Below are positions 42,854 through 52,473 of a stretch of DNA of 64,000 nt, in pieces (positions within the stretch are counted from its first letter, which is position 1; the number at the start of each line of letters is the position of its first letter). The stretch is from Alistipes sp. (GTDB taxonomy: Bacteria; Bacteroidota; Bacteroidia; Bacteroidales; Rikenellaceae), in contig JAFTNV010000041.1 of assembly GCA_017451685.1 (NCBI GenBank), forward strand, positions 1-64,000, given 5' to 3'. The translations under genes were made by a program, and so were the position numbers. Below the pieces are notes generated by a model. That model did not search any database and was not told the origin of the DNA. It saw only the letters and a program-made list of their open reading frames with translations.

Positions 42854-45730
42854 ATGACCGAGATGCGCAAAACGCTATATCTTGTCGATGCTTATGCGTT
42901 GATATTCAAGTATTACTACGCCTTCATGGGGCGCCCCATGCGTAACCGCGAGGGGCTGAACACCTCCGTGGTCTTCGGCTTCACGAAGTTTCTGCGCGAC
43001 ATACTGAGGCGCGAGAAGCCCGACCTTATAGGCGTAGCCTTCGATCCCCCGGGTGGATGCTTCCGTCGCGAGATGTTTGCCGAATATAAGGCTAACCGCC
43101 CACCCACGCCCGAGGATATAAAGATATCGGTGCCCTACGTCAAGCGCCTCCTCGAGGCAATGAACATACCCATCTTGGAGGTTGCCGGCTTCGAGGCCGA
43201 CGATGTCATCGGCACGCTCGCCAAGCGTGGTGCCGAGGCGGGGTATAGTGTCTTTATGGTATCGCCCGACAAGGACTACGGTCAGCTTGTCGACGACAAC
43301 TGCGTGATATACAAGCAGAAGGGTGATGCGACGGAGATTGTCGACCGTGCCGCCATCGAAGCTAAGTATGGCTTCACCGACCCTGTGCTTGTGCGCGATA
43401 TGTTGGCGCTATGGGGCGACTCGTCGGACAACATTCCGGGTGTCCCGGGCATTGGCGAGAAGGGTGCCACGAAACTTGTCAGAGAGTGGGGCACGGCGGA
43501 GAATATCCTCGCTAATGCCGAGAAGATTGGTGGCAAGACGGGTAAGAATATCGCCGAGTGGGGCGAGAAGCTACTCCTAAGCAAAGATCTTACTACCATA
43601 CGCTTGGATGTACCCATAGCCTTAGACGAGGTGGCGCTGCAAGTAAGTGAGCCTAACTATACACTCCTCAGAGGCTTATATGCTGAGTTGAATTTCTCGT
43701 CGTTCCTGCGTGACATAGAGAATGTTGCGCCCATTGAGGCTACGCCCACACAGCCTACACAGGCGCCACAGATACAACTTCAGGAGGTTGCACGTGCTAA
43801 GGCTGAGGCCAAGCGCCGTGCGAGCCTCGAGGGTCAGGGTGACCTCTTTGCCATGATGTCGGCACCCGCGCCCGTTGCTGAGGTTGCGGAGCCTATCGTG
43901 GAGGAGTCTGCGGGTATGCAGACGATAGCCACAACGCCACACGACTATCGCACGGTACACGGTGCCGAGGAGCTGCGCGAGTTGTGCGCCTATCTTGTTC
44001 AGTTTAAGGAGTTTTGCTTCGACACCGAGACTACGGGTCTTGACCCTATCACGTGCCGCATCGTCGGCATGTCGTTCTCGGCTGAGCCCTTCAAGGCGTG
44101 GTATGTGCCCTTCCCTGCGGATAGCACCAAGGCAGAGGAGTATATCGAAATTCTCCGCCCGCTGTTTGAGGATGATAGCATTGCGAAGATAGGTCAGAAT
44201 ATAAAGTTTGACCTTATGGTGTTGCGTGGCTTGGGCATCAAGCTCCGCGGGCGCAAGATAGACACGATGTTGTTGCACTACATCATAGATGCGGAGTCGC
44301 GCCATAATATGAACTTCCTTGCTGAGCGCTATCTTAACTATACGCCCATAGCTATCGAGGCGCTCATCGGCAAGGGCGCGAAGCAGCTGACAATGGACAT
44401 GGTTGGCGTGGAGCGCGTGGCCGAGTATGCCGCTGAGGATGCCGATGTGACACTCAGGCTTAAGGAGGTGTTGTTCCGCGAGGTGGAGCAGCTTGCGATG
44501 ACGAAGCTATACTTCGACATCGAGGAGCCGATGATTGATGTCTTGGCCGACATGGAGCTTGAGGGCGTATGCATAGATGTTGCGAAGTTGCGCGACTATG
44601 CCGTAGGCCTTAGGGCTATGCTCCAGCGCCTCGAGGACGAGGTACGTGCGTTGGCCGACGAGCCTACGCTGAACATAAACTCGTCGCGACAGCTCGGCGA
44701 GGTGCTCTTTGCGAAGTTGCGCATTACGGAGAAGCCCAAGATGACGAAGATGAAGCAGTTTTCGACCGAGGAGGAGTATCTGCAGGGCTTCGCGCATGAC
44801 TTCCCGATTGTCGGCAAGGTGCTCGAATATAGGGGCGTGAAGAAGCTGCTCTCGACATACGTCGATGCCCTTCCGGAGCTTGTCAACCGCATCACGGGGC
44901 GTATACATACATCGTATAATCAGGCTGTTACGGCCACGGGACGACTATCGTCGACAAACCCCAACCTACAGAACATACCCATACGCGACGACCTCGGCAA
45001 GCCCATACGCGAGGCCTTCATCGCCTCGGACGCGGATCATGTGTTGGTTGCTGCCGACTACTCGCAGATAGAGCTGCGCCTTATGGCGCACCTTAGTGGA
45101 GACGAGGCACTTATTGATGCCTTCAAGCGTGGTGACGACATTCACTCTGCTACGGCAGCGCGTCTCTTCCATAAATCTACAGCCGATGTCACCTCTGACG
45201 AGCGACGTAGGGCTAAGACCGCCAACTTTGGTATCATATACGGTATCTCGGCATTCGGCCTTGCACAGCGCCTCGACATCCCCAACCGCGAGGCCAAGGA
45301 GCTTATCGAGAACTACTTTGCATCGTACCCCGCGGTCAAGGCATATATGGATCGCGCCATACAACAGGCGGCAACGGACGGCTACGTGGAGACTATGTTT
45401 GGTCGTCGTCGTACGCTGCACGACATCACCTCGTCAAACCGCACCGTGCGCGGTGTCGCAGAGCGCAACGCCATAAATGCCCCCATTCAAGGCTCGGCAG
45501 CCGACATCATGAAGCTCGCGATGATCGAGATATACCGCCGCTTCAAGGCTGAGGGCATACGCTCGAAGATGATTATGCAGGTGCACGACGAGGTCGTTAT
45601 CGACACGCTACGCGCGGAGCTCGATGCCGTGAAACGCATCGTCAAGGAGGCGATGGAGAGTGTCGCTACGCTGCGCGTGGCACTCATTGCCGAGGTAAAT
45701 AGTGGCGACTGCTGGCTCGAGGCACACTAA
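42854..45730 (+). CDS. polA: DNA polymerase I
   Basis: A 958-residue polymerase with all three domains: a 5'-3' nuclease (about 1-290, with DNIPGVPGIGEKGA), a linker rich in A, E and P, a 3'-5' exonuclease with intact motif I (DTETTG) and motif III (YAAEDADVTL), and the polymerase palm with VAADYSQIELRLMAHL and QVHDEVVID. An active proofreading domain is therefore predicted. Residues 300-365 are a low-complexity linker. It is cotranscribed with queD and is followed by a terminator. Confidence 0.97.
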   Translation: MTEMRKTLYLVDAYALIFKYYYAFMGRPMRNREGLNTSVVFGFTKFLRDILRREKPDLIGVAFDPPGGCFRREMFAEYKANRPPTPEDIKISVPYVKRLLEAMNIPILEVAGFEADDVIGTLAKRGAEAGYSVFMVSPDKDYGQLVDDNCVIYKQKGDATEIVDRAAIEAKYGFTDPVLVRDMLALWGDSSDNIPGVPGIGEKGATKLVREWGTAENILANAEKIGGKTGKNIAEWGEKLLLSKDLTTIRLDVPIALDEVALQVSEPNYTLLRGLYAELNFSSFLRDIENVAPIEATPTQPTQAPQIQLQEVARAKAEAKRRASLEGQGDLFAMMSAPAPVAEVAEPIVEESAGMQTIATTPHDYRTVHGAEELRELCAYLVQFKEFCFDTETTGLDPITCRIVGMSFSAEPFKAWYVPFPADSTKAEEYIEILRPLFEDDSIAKIGQNIKFDLMVLRGLGIKLRGRKIDTMLLHYIIDAESRHNMNFLAERYLNYTPIAIEALIGKGAKQLTMDMVGVERVAEYAAEDADVTLRLKEVLFREVEQLAMTKLYFDIEEPMIDVLADMELEGVCIDVAKLRDYAVGLRAMLQRLEDEVRALADEPTLNINSSRQLGEVLFAKLRITEKPKMTKMKQFSTEEEYLQGFAHDFPIVGKVLEYRGVKKLLSTYVDALPELVNRITGRIHTSYNQAVTATGRLSSTNPNLQNIPIRDDLGKPIREAFIASDADHVLVAADYSQIELRLMAHLSGDEALIDAFKRGDDIHSATAARLFHKSTADVTSDERRRAKTANFGIIYGISAFGLAQRLDIPNREAKELIENYFASYPAVKAYMDRAIQQAATDGYVETMFGRRRTLHDITSSNRTVRGVAERNAINAPIQGSAADIMKLAMIEIYRRFKAEGIRSKMIMQVHDEVVIDTLRAELDAVKRIVKEAMESVATLRVALIAEVNSGDCWLEAH

Positions 45731-45752
45731 ATCCCTCCATATATTTATACGC

Positions 45753-45788
45753 TATGGCCTATACTCGAGATATTGAGTATAGGCCATA
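45753..45788 (+). terminator. polA terminator
   Basis: A 14-bp perfect stem (45753-45766 with 45775-45788) with an 8-base loop. It is 22 bp after the stop codon and is followed by an AT-rich run. Confidence 0.7.
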
Positions 45789-45814
45789 CTTATAATTGTA
45801 TAAAAATTTTTAGC

Positions 45815-45845
45815 TTGACATTATACGCTTTTTGTCCTATTTTTG
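45815..45845 (+). promoter_or_regulatory. Promoter of the superoxide reductase gene
   Basis: TTG at 45815-45817, a 20-bp spacer, and TATTTTTG at 45838-45845. The leader is about 37 nt. Confidence 0.7.
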
Positions 45846-45887
45846 CACTGTGAAACAAGAACAATAACATTAAAAACTGATAATACT

Positions 45888-46262
45888 ATGACGACGAAAT
45901 TTTATAAGTGCAACATGTGTGGCAATGTGATTCATAAGGTTGTGGACTCTAAGGTTCCTGTTGTGTGCTGCGGACAGAAGATGGAGGAGCTTGTGCCCAA
46001 TACGGTTGATGCCAGTGGCGAGAAGCATGTCCCCGTGGTTACACTCCTTGGCGACGGCCGCATGAGGGTAGATGTGGGTAGCGTACCCCATCCCATGACT
46101 GCGGAGCATCACATAGCCTTCGTATATGTTGAGACAGCACGCGGAGGCATACGCATAGACCTTACCGACAGCCCGAGTGCCGAGGTTTTTATTGGTGACG
46201 ATAAGCCCGTGGCCGTGTACGAGTATTGCAACCTGCACGGGTTGTGGAAGACAGAGTTATAA
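45888..46262 (+). CDS. Superoxide reductase (desulfoferrodoxin)
   Basis: A 124-residue two-domain protein. The N-terminal desulforedoxin-like iron site has CNMCG and VVCCG. The catalytic iron centre is in the C-terminal domain: histidines in KHVP, HP and EHH, and the cysteine and histidine in YCNLHGLWK. It reduces superoxide to hydrogen peroxide without making oxygen, as suits an anaerobe. The start MTTKFYKCNMCG fits the family; the frame open from 45843 overlaps the promoter. Confidence 0.93.
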   Translation: MTTKFYKCNMCGNVIHKVVDSKVPVVCCGQKMEELVPNTVDASGEKHVPVVTLLGDGRMRVDVGSVPHPMTAEHHIAFVYVETARGGIRIDLTDSPSAEVFIGDDKPVAVYEYCNLHGLWKTEL

Positions 46263-46263
46263 T

Positions 46264-46318
46264 CCTAACGTACACACAAAAAATAGAGGCTCGAATTATC
46301 GAGCCTCTGTTCGTTAGG
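46264..46318. terminator. Bidirectional terminator hairpin
   Basis: An inner 10-bp stem (46285-46294 with 46299-46308) closes on ATTA. An outer 7-bp arm (46264-46270 with 46312-46318) is separated by a bulge. It lies between the convergent superoxide reductase and exbD genes. Confidence 0.7.
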
Positions 46319-46331
46319 TTGAATATACCTA

Positions 46332-46793
46332 TTAGTGGTTTGTCTCGCTTGCGCGTGCTGCGTAGGCGATGTTGAGCGCCTCAGCCTTACGGAGCTCCTG
46401 CTTCACAGCCGTGAGCTTACCTACTGTTGCACCCTCATCCACACGAAGGTTAACAACGATATCCTTAGGGCCTACGCCCTTAGTTACCGTCGTTGCCGAG
46501 ATAAAGTCTCGGATATCCTCTACTTCACGGGTCTGGTCGTTGAGCTGAATCTTCAACGCATCCTCGCCCTTAGCTGCGCCAAGGGGCTTACCCATCCAAA
46601 TGTTCACAAGATTCTTCTTGTCGAGCTCAGTGATCTCGATAGCCTCGGGCATCTGCACCGATACCAACGGATCTACCTCACGCATCGTCGTTGCTGCCAT
46701 GAAGAAGAACAGAAGCATAAACACGATGTCGGGAAGTGATGATGTCGACATAGCGGGCACTTCACGCTTGCCCTTTTTTGCCATTACTGCCAT
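46332..46793 (-). CDS. exbD: Biopolymer transport protein ExbD/TolR, copy 2
   Basis: A 153-residue ExbD with a short cytoplasmic start, one membrane helix (LPDIVFMLLFFFMAATTM) and a periplasmic domain. The proton-path aspartate of ExbD is in the SLPDIVFML segment. It works with ExbB and TonB to energise outer-membrane transport. It is the last gene of exbB-hypothetical-exbD-exbD on the minus strand. Confidence 0.92.
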   Translation of the reverse strand: MAVMAKKGKREVPAMSTSSLPDIVFMLLFFFMAATTMREVDPLVSVQMPEAIEITELDKKNLVNIWMGKPLGAAKGEDALKIQLNDQTREVEDIRDFISATTVTKGVGPKDIVVNLRVDEGATVGKLTAVKQELRKAEALNIAYAARASETNH

Positions 46794-46795
46794 AA

Positions 46796-47392
46796 CTACT
46801 TCTTTGTTTGATCGTTAGGTTCTGCCTCAGATATCTTCATAGGTACAGCCTTACGGATATTACCGGCTTCGATGTCGGTAAGCTCGTCATACGTCTTACC
46901 ATATACCTGACGAGAGATGTCGTCGCGGTAGAGGTTGAAGGCGTGAGTTAGCTCATCCTGCACCTTGAGATATACCTTATACTCTGTTTCATCGTCGGCC
47001 TTAAGAGACACCAGACCCTCGCTGACCTTGTACGTTGCGCCGTCAATCTCGGTATCCTTCTTGTTCGATCTCTCGGGATCTACAAGGAAGAAATATACCT
47101 CGCGCGAAAGACGTGAGTGCTCGCCGCTACGACGTAAGTCGCTTGAGCGGTACTCCTCCGTACCCACCATGATAGCACCACTACGTGATACGTTCACCTT
47201 GAGTACGTTACGCTCGTTTACATCAACATCGTTCTGCTGCTCTGTCGGGTCGATCCAAGGCGGAAGTGTACGCTTCATACCCGTGTCGACATCCATCGTA
47301 GTTGTCACCAAGAAGAATATCAACAGCAGGAACGCGATATCCGCCATTGAACTGGAGTTGATCTCTCCAGCCTTTTTCTTAGCTCTTGCCAT
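46796..47392 (-). CDS. exbD: Biopolymer transport protein ExbD/TolR, copy 1
   Basis: A 198-residue ExbD with a membrane helix and the conserved aspartate in SSMADIAFLLLIFFLVTTTMD. Its periplasmic part is longer than that of copy 2. Two ExbD genes in tandem are common in Bacteroidetes. It is 2 bp upstream of copy 2. Confidence 0.92.
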   Translation of the reverse strand: MARAKKKAGEINSSSMADIAFLLLIFFLVTTTMDVDTGMKRTLPPWIDPTEQQNDVDVNERNVLKVNVSRSGAIMVGTEEYRSSDLRRSGEHSRLSREVYFFLVDPERSNKKDTEIDGATYKVSEGLVSLKADDETEYKVYLKVQDELTHAFNLYRDDISRQVYGKTYDELTDIEAGNIRKAVPMKISEAEPNDQTKK

Positions 47393-47395
47393 AAA

Positions 47396-48361
47396 CTACG
47401 ATTTATAAATACCACGAACCGCCGAGAACAGAGCTGCCAATGCAGCACCGGCAAATGTGATGTATGTTACCAAAATGCTTGTATCGGCAACCATATACTC
47501 GAATGAGCCGAATACAGTACGTGTTGCGGGATCTGTACCGATACCGAGGTCGTAACCTGCGGCATCCTTCAACGTAGCACCCTCACTCCAACCGTTGCCC
47601 GAAGCGACGAAGTAGGCGATGCCCACAACAGCAACAACAACAACGAGTGACATGATTGTCTTCTTCAAGCTACCGGCGTTAAGCATCATGTTCCAGATGG
47701 CGCTCATAACGATGAAGCATACGGCAAATACCATCAAGAAGTAGAACCACATAAGGTTCCAGTTGATAGCCGTAGCGAGGTTCACCATGTTATCAGCATT
47801 GAGCTTAGCGGCATCGTTAGCCTTGATAGAGTCTGCGATGTTCTCCTCCATGATGGCTACATTCTCCTTGTACTGGTTGAGAGTGTCGTTCAACGCCTTA
47901 AAGTCGGCCTGAACCTGCTCTGCAGCAGCAAGAGCCTTCTTGTCGGCATAGCCGAGGCTCTTCTTAGCCTTCAACTCCTCAACCTTAGTCTGCGCCTCAA
48001 GAGCAGCCTCGCGGCTGTCAGAAACCTTCTTCTCGTACTCGGGGATAAGCTTCTCAATAGTGTTTGCAAGCTTCTCCTTCTCTGCCTCAATGGCATCAAG
48101 GGTAAGGATACCCTCGTCGAGCTGGTTGGCAAAGATGATGCCAAGCGCCTCGATACCCTCCTGTGCCGACTCTACGGGCACGGGCTGGTCATCCTCGGTA
48201 TTCACAGCAACACCATTAGCGTCGAACTTCTGTACAAGGGGTGTGCTGTTGGCAATCTTTGCAGAGTCGGGAGCATTCCAACCTGCGATGATAGCCCACG
48301 CAACCATTGCAACCGACACCAAGGTGAAGGCCAAGAATACGTAACTATGTAATTTTCTCAT
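47396..48361 (-). CDS. Membrane protein with coiled coil in the exb cluster
   Basis: A 321-residue protein. One N-terminal helix (about 9-27) is followed by a periplasmic region with a coiled coil (about 85-190, heptads of A, E, K and L). Two membrane helices follow (about 205-225 and 235-255), then a segment ending in a last helix. I do not recognise a family. Its place between exbB and exbD suggests a part of this energy-transducing complex; that is inference. It is 3 bp from exbD. Confidence 0.75.
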   Translation of the reverse strand: MRKLHSYVFLAFTLVSVAMVAWAIIAGWNAPDSAKIANSTPLVQKFDANGVAVNTEDDQPVPVESAQEGIEALGIIFANQLDEGILTLDAIEAEKEKLANTIEKLIPEYEKKVSDSREAALEAQTKVEELKAKKSLGYADKKALAAAEQVQADFKALNDTLNQYKENVAIMEENIADSIKANDAAKLNADNMVNLATAINWNLMWFYFLMVFAVCFIVMSAIWNMMLNAGSLKKTIMSLVVVVAVVGIAYFVASGNGWSEGATLKDAAGYDLGIGTDPATRTVFGSFEYMVADTSILVTYITFAGAALAALFSAVRGIYKS

Positions 48362-48395
48362 AATTGACTTTTTCTTAAAAAATAGTTGGTCTTAA

Positions 48396-49169
48396 TTATC
48401 GCTTGCTGTATGCTGTGAGCATATCAATCAAAGTGATTGAAGTATCCTCCATCTTAACAACCTGACCCTCAATCTTCGAGAGGATGTAGTTGAAGAACAC
48501 CTGAAGGATAACGGCAGCGATAAGACCCATAAGGGTAGTCAAAAGAGCCACCTTGATACCACCAGCAACGACTGCGGGAGAGATAGTAGCCTGTGCCTGA
48601 ATGTCATCGAATGCCTGAATCATACCTACAACGGTACCCATGAATCCCAACGAGGGAGACAAAGCGATGAACAACGAGATCCAAGAGAGACCAGACTCCA
48701 TGTGACCCTGCTGAACTGAGCCGTAAGAAACAACAGCCTTCTCAACAGCCTCCAAGCCCTGATCGTAGCGAAGAAGACCCTGATAGTAGATCGATGCGAT
48801 AGGACCACGTGTGTTGCGGCAGAGCTCCAAGGCAGCCTCTACGCCCTTCTCATTAAGAGTAGCCTCAACGTCGGCAACGAACTTCTTGGTGTTAATCTGA
48901 GCCATGGTGAGGTAGAGGATACGCTCGATAGCGATAGCCAAACCAAGAACCAAGCAGACAAGCACGGGAAGCATCCACTCCCAACCACCTTCCAAGAACT
49001 TCTTCATGAGAGCGAAGTGCATAGGCTCACCAGCCAACTCCTCAGCCTCAGCCTCGGGGGCAACCTGCTCTACTGCGGCCTCCTGTGCGGGAGCCTCGTT
49101 AGCATCCTGTGCGTAAGCAGCGCCGAATGAGAGAGTGGCAGCTGCCAAAACCAAAAATAATTTTTTCAT
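48396..49169 (-). CDS. exbB: ExbB/TolQ/MotA-type proton channel
   Basis: A 257-residue protein. A signal-like N-terminus (to about 20) precedes an acidic, alanine-rich linker of about 30 residues, then the three ExbB helices. TolQ/ExbB signatures are WISLFIALSPSLGFMGTVVGMIQAFDDI and the final VALLTTLMGLIAAVILQVFFNYI. Together with ExbD it forms the proton-driven motor. A long leader precedes it. Confidence 0.93.
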   Translation of the reverse strand: MKKLFLVLAAATLSFGAAYAQDANEAPAQEAAVEQVAPEAEAEELAGEPMHFALMKKFLEGGWEWMLPVLVCLVLGLAIAIERILYLTMAQINTKKFVADVEATLNEKGVEAALELCRNTRGPIASIYYQGLLRYDQGLEAVEKAVVSYGSVQQGHMESGLSWISLFIALSPSLGFMGTVVGMIQAFDDIQAQATISPAVVAGGIKVALLTTLMGLIAAVILQVFFNYILSKIEGQVVKMEDTSITLIDMLTAYSKR

Positions 49170-49402
49170 AATGTTTTGTTAGTTAAAATTTGTAATTTTT
49201 AGTAGTTGTTATCTCTATAATTTGTTTAAAATTAATTAATCCTCAAACTTCCACTGCGCTAATAATCTTGCTCCCTAAACACATATATGGGTGCACAATG
49301 CCCCCTTGATAGCATAAAACTTGGTGCTAATCAACTCATTACACCCTCATCTTAAGGTGCACCACTCCTCTGGTACCCTCTTTAGGGGGCATTTTGCAGT
49401 GC
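49170..49402 (-). other. Long structured leader of the exbB operon
   Basis: No gene is seen in about 230 nt between the promoter at 49403-49433 and exbB. Near its 5' end an inverted repeat pairs 49297-49306 with 49384-49393 (10 bp, extended by a TGCA block after a mismatch), enclosing about 77 nt. Smaller hairpins lie inside. It does not match a riboswitch I know. Confidence 0.45.
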
Positions 49403-49433
49403 GAAATATACGCATTATTTCCGAAAAGTGCAA
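49403..49433 (-). promoter_or_regulatory. Promoter of the exbB operon
   Basis: On the minus strand: TTG (49433-49431), a 20-bp spacer, then TATATTTC (49410-49403). The final base departs from consensus. Confidence 0.5.
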
Positions 49434-49437
49434 CGCT

Positions 49438-50475
49438 TTAGAGCGTAAATTCGCCACGTAGAGGTCTACGCATCAAATTTAACGTTTCCGAAAGTGGCAA
49501 ATTTTTGCCTAAAACGTACATTAACTTCGTAACAGCAGCCTCGATAGTCATATCGTGACCCGAGACTACGCCGGCCTCCTGCAAAGCAAGGCCTGTCTCG
49601 TAGAGGTGCATCTGCACAGCGCCATCCTTGCACTGCGACACGTTCACCACCACAACGCCACGGTCGATGGCCTCCTTCACCAACTCCACAAACCACTCCG
49701 ACGTTGGGGCATTTCCCGCGCCGTAGGTTTCGAGCACCACGCCACGGGCGCCGCTGTCGATAAGCATGGCGCGGAGTGTTGCGGGGCGTATGCCAGGGAA
49801 GAGCTTTACGACGACAACCTCATCTGAGAGCGTTTCGCTGATGCGGAACTCGTCCGAGAAGTCGGGGGCGTAGGGCGCAATTGCCGCGTTGTTATATTGT
49901 ATGTTTACGCCCACATCGGCCAATGCCGTGTAGTTGAACGAGGCGAAGGCGTTGAGTGCCTCGGCGCTAAATTTCGTCGTGCGGTTACCGCGGAAGAGGC
50001 GATTTTGGAAGTATAGCGCCACCTCGGGGACGATGGGAGCACCATCCTCGTTACGTGCGCCGGCAATCTCTATCGCCGTGATAAGGTTCTCGCGACCGTC
50101 GGTGCGCAGGATGCCGATGGGTATCTGGCTACCGGTGAATATCACGGGCTTGGCTAAGTTTTCGAGCATGAAGCTCAGTGCCGATGCCGAGTACGACATC
50201 GTGTCCGTGCCGTGGAGGATAACGAAGCCGTCGTAGCGGGCATAGTTGTCGCGTATGATGCGTGCCATGTTTGCCCAGTTCTCTATCGAGACGTTCGACG
50301 AGTCGATGGGGGGCTTTATGGTGAGCACCTCGATGTCTACGTTAAGGCGTTTTAGCGATGGGAACTCCTCGTATATTCCGCTGAAGTCGAAGGGGACAAG
50401 GGCGCCTGTGGCCTCGTCAGTCTTCATACCGATGGTACCACCGGTGTATATAATAAGTATCGATGATCGTTTCAT
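49438..50475 (-). CDS. ansA: Type I L-asparaginase
   Basis: A 345-residue cytoplasmic type I asparaginase. The catalytic N-terminal threonine is in IYTGGTIGM, and the second threonine with its aspartate is in VILHGTDTMSYSASAL. It hydrolyses asparagine to aspartate and ammonia. No signal peptide is present, which distinguishes it from type II. A -7 box TACCTTTG lies at 50522-50515. Confidence 0.93.
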   Translation of the reverse strand: MKRSSILIIYTGGTIGMKTDEATGALVPFDFSGIYEEFPSLKRLNVDIEVLTIKPPIDSSNVSIENWANMARIIRDNYARYDGFVILHGTDTMSYSASALSFMLENLAKPVIFTGSQIPIGILRTDGRENLITAIEIAGARNEDGAPIVPEVALYFQNRLFRGNRTTKFSAEALNAFASFNYTALADVGVNIQYNNAAIAPYAPDFSDEFRISETLSDEVVVVKLFPGIRPATLRAMLIDSGARGVVLETYGAGNAPTSEWFVELVKEAIDRGVVVVNVSQCKDGAVQMHLYETGLALQEAGVVSGHDMTIEAAVTKLMYVLGKNLPLSETLNLMRRPLRGEFTL

Positions 50476-50514
50476 AAACGAGCCTCATGTGGCGTTAGTG
50501 CGCACATATCATTA

Positions 50515-50522
50515 CAAAGGTA
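50515..50522 (-). promoter_or_regulatory. -7 box for ansA
   Basis: The minus strand reads TACCTTTG, 40 bp before the start. Confidence 0.5.
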
Positions 50523-50589
50523 CGCAAAAAAAGCGAACGATGTACCTTTTTATGCTAAAAAATCACACCGTATTGCGATATTTATCTCT

Positions 50590-51366
50590 CTACACCCCGA
50601 AAATACGGCGCGCCGTGGCCGTGGTAATCTCGTCTACGCGCGCTGTCGTAATGTTGTGAATATCTGCCACCTTGCGACATACATGCTCCACGTATGCCGA
50701 CTCGTTGCGCTTGCCACGGTGCGGTACGGGCGTGAGGTAGGGGCAGTCGGTCTCGAGGATAAGAAGCTCCGTTGGTAGCTCCGCAACAACCATGTCAAGT
50801 CCCGAGTTTTTGAACGTGACAACACCTCCGATGCCAAAGACGAAGTCGCCGTGTTTCAATAGCTTACGTGCCATATCGGCATCCGAGGCATAGGCGTGAA
50901 ACACGCCGCGCAGACCGCGGCCACGATACGTAGCCACGGCGTCGAGCATCTCGTCGTATGCCGAGCGTGTGTGTATCGCCACGGCCTTGTCGTACTTGAG
51001 CGCCAACTCAAGTTGTGCATGCAACACCTCGCGCTGCTCACGATAGAAATCCATGCTCCAGTAGAGGTCCAAGCCTATCTCTCCCACGCCACATAGCGCC
51101 ATTGGGGGCTCGCGCAACAGCCCCTCGACCATGTCGAGCTCCTCCCTCCAGTGCGGGTTGTCGTTCACGGATGTGGGGTGTAGTCCCGCCATCGGGCGGC
51201 AGTAGTCGGGGTGGGCTGTGGCGAGGTCGAACATACGTGCACGGCTCTCGGAGTCGATGTCCGGAAGGAGCAGCATCTCCACGCCCGCCTCGCGGGCACG
51301 TACTAAAACTTCATCGCGGTCGGCGTCAAACTCCTCGGCATATATGTGTGAATGAGTGTCTATCAT
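50590..51366 (-). CDS. tatD: TatD-family metal-dependent DNase
   Basis: A 258-residue amidohydrolase-fold protein. The metal site begins with DTHSH (H5, H7). GEIGLDLYW carries the central glutamate, AIHTRSAYDEMLD and GVFHAYASD supply histidines, and ILETDCPYLTPVPHRGKRNE is the C-terminal signature. It is 5 bp downstream of dprA. Confidence 0.92.
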   Translation of the reverse strand: MIDTHSHIYAEEFDADRDEVLVRAREAGVEMLLLPDIDSESRARMFDLATAHPDYCRPMAGLHPTSVNDNPHWREELDMVEGLLREPPMALCGVGEIGLDLYWSMDFYREQREVLHAQLELALKYDKAVAIHTRSAYDEMLDAVATYRGRGLRGVFHAYASDADMARKLLKHGDFVFGIGGVVTFKNSGLDMVVAELPTELLILETDCPYLTPVPHRGKRNESAYVEHVCRKVADIHNITTARVDEITTATARRIFGV

Positions 51367-51371
51367 AGGGC

Positions 51372-52472
51372 CTAAATCTTTTCGTAGCGTTTACCCGGTA
51401 GTGCGCGTATGTGCCCCTTTAGTTCGAGCTCCATCATCTCCATCGCAAGCTCTCCGATGGAGAGCCCCGTGGCGGTGAGTAGCGCCGCATGGTCGAGTGT
51501 CGCAGCGCTGTCGAAGACGCTGAGTATCAGTCGCTCGTTGGGGTTAAGGTCGCTGTCGTCGCTCTCCACTGCGGGCATCGGCTCATGTGCTGTTATGTGC
51601 CAGCCGAGGTCGTCGATAATATCCGTGGCGGTGAGGATAAGGCGTGCCTTGCCACTACGTATGAGGTTGTTTGTGCCAAACGATGAGCCATCGGTGATAC
51701 GCCCGGGCACGGCCATGACGGTGCGGCCGTAGCTGTCGGCCATCTCGGCTGTGGCGAGCGACCCTCCCGTTGCGGGCGACTCGACGATGACAATCCCGGA
51801 GCTCATGCCCGCGATTATGCGGTTGCGGGCGATGAAGAGGTTGCCATTCTGCTTCGTGCGCGAGTGTAGCTCCGACACTATGGCGCCACCACTGCGGATG
51901 ATGTCCTCGGCTAAGGCGCGGTGGGGTGTGGGTGTTATCTCGGGGAGCACGCTCGCCACGACAGCGACGGTCGTGGCGCCATGTGTCAGTGCTGCGCGGT
52001 GACAGGCACTATCTACGCCATAGGCTAAGCCACTCACGATACATAGGTCGTCCACCGCGGCGGCAAGGTCGCCAATGAGCTTGTCGGTGACATGTAGCCC
52101 CGAGGGCGATATCTCGCGTGTACCCACCATCGAGAGCGTGCGCATGGATAGCGCCTCGACGTTGCCTCGCACGAAGAGCACATGGGGTCTGTCCGAGGCC
52201 TCGCGTAGCGGCGCGGGGTATTCGGCATCCGTTGTCGCGATTATGCGTATGTCGTGCTTGCGACAATACTCCACCTCGCCCCGTGCCTCGTGCATGCCCT
52301 CGCCCGCGAGGATGCGCTCGGCGAGCTCGGGACGTAGCTTGGCATCGTCGATAAGTGCCGCGCGCGATGCCGCGTAGACCTCCTCGGCACTGCCGAAGTG
52401 GTCTACGAGGTGTGCTGCTCCGCGGCTGCCTATGCCACGTACGAAGAGTAGGGCTAAATCCTCTAATGTCAT
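51372..52472 (-). CDS. dprA: DNA-processing protein DprA
   Basis: A 366-residue full-length DprA: an N-terminal SAM-like domain (about 1-60), a Rossmann core with the family's VGTREISPSGLHVTDKL and CIVSGLAYGVDSACHRAAL, and a C-terminal winged-helix (DML1-like) domain from about 300. It binds single-stranded DNA and loads RecA. It is distinct from the two short SLOG proteins in this window. It abuts the glutamine synthetase gene. Confidence 0.93.
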   Translation of the reverse strand: MTLEDLALLFVRGIGSRGAAHLVDHFGSAEEVYAASRAALIDDAKLRPELAERILAGEGMHEARGEVEYCRKHDIRIIATTDAEYPAPLREASDRPHVLFVRGNVEALSMRTLSMVGTREISPSGLHVTDKLIGDLAAAVDDLCIVSGLAYGVDSACHRAALTHGATTVAVVASVLPEITPTPHRALAEDIIRSGGAIVSELHSRTKQNGNLFIARNRIIAGMSSGIVIVESPATGGSLATAEMADSYGRTVMAVPGRITDGSSFGTNNLIRSGKARLILTATDIIDDLGWHITAHEPMPAVESDDSDLNPNERLILSVFDSAATLDHAALLTATGLSIGELAMEMMELELKGHIRALPGKRYEKI

Positions 52473-52473
52473 C

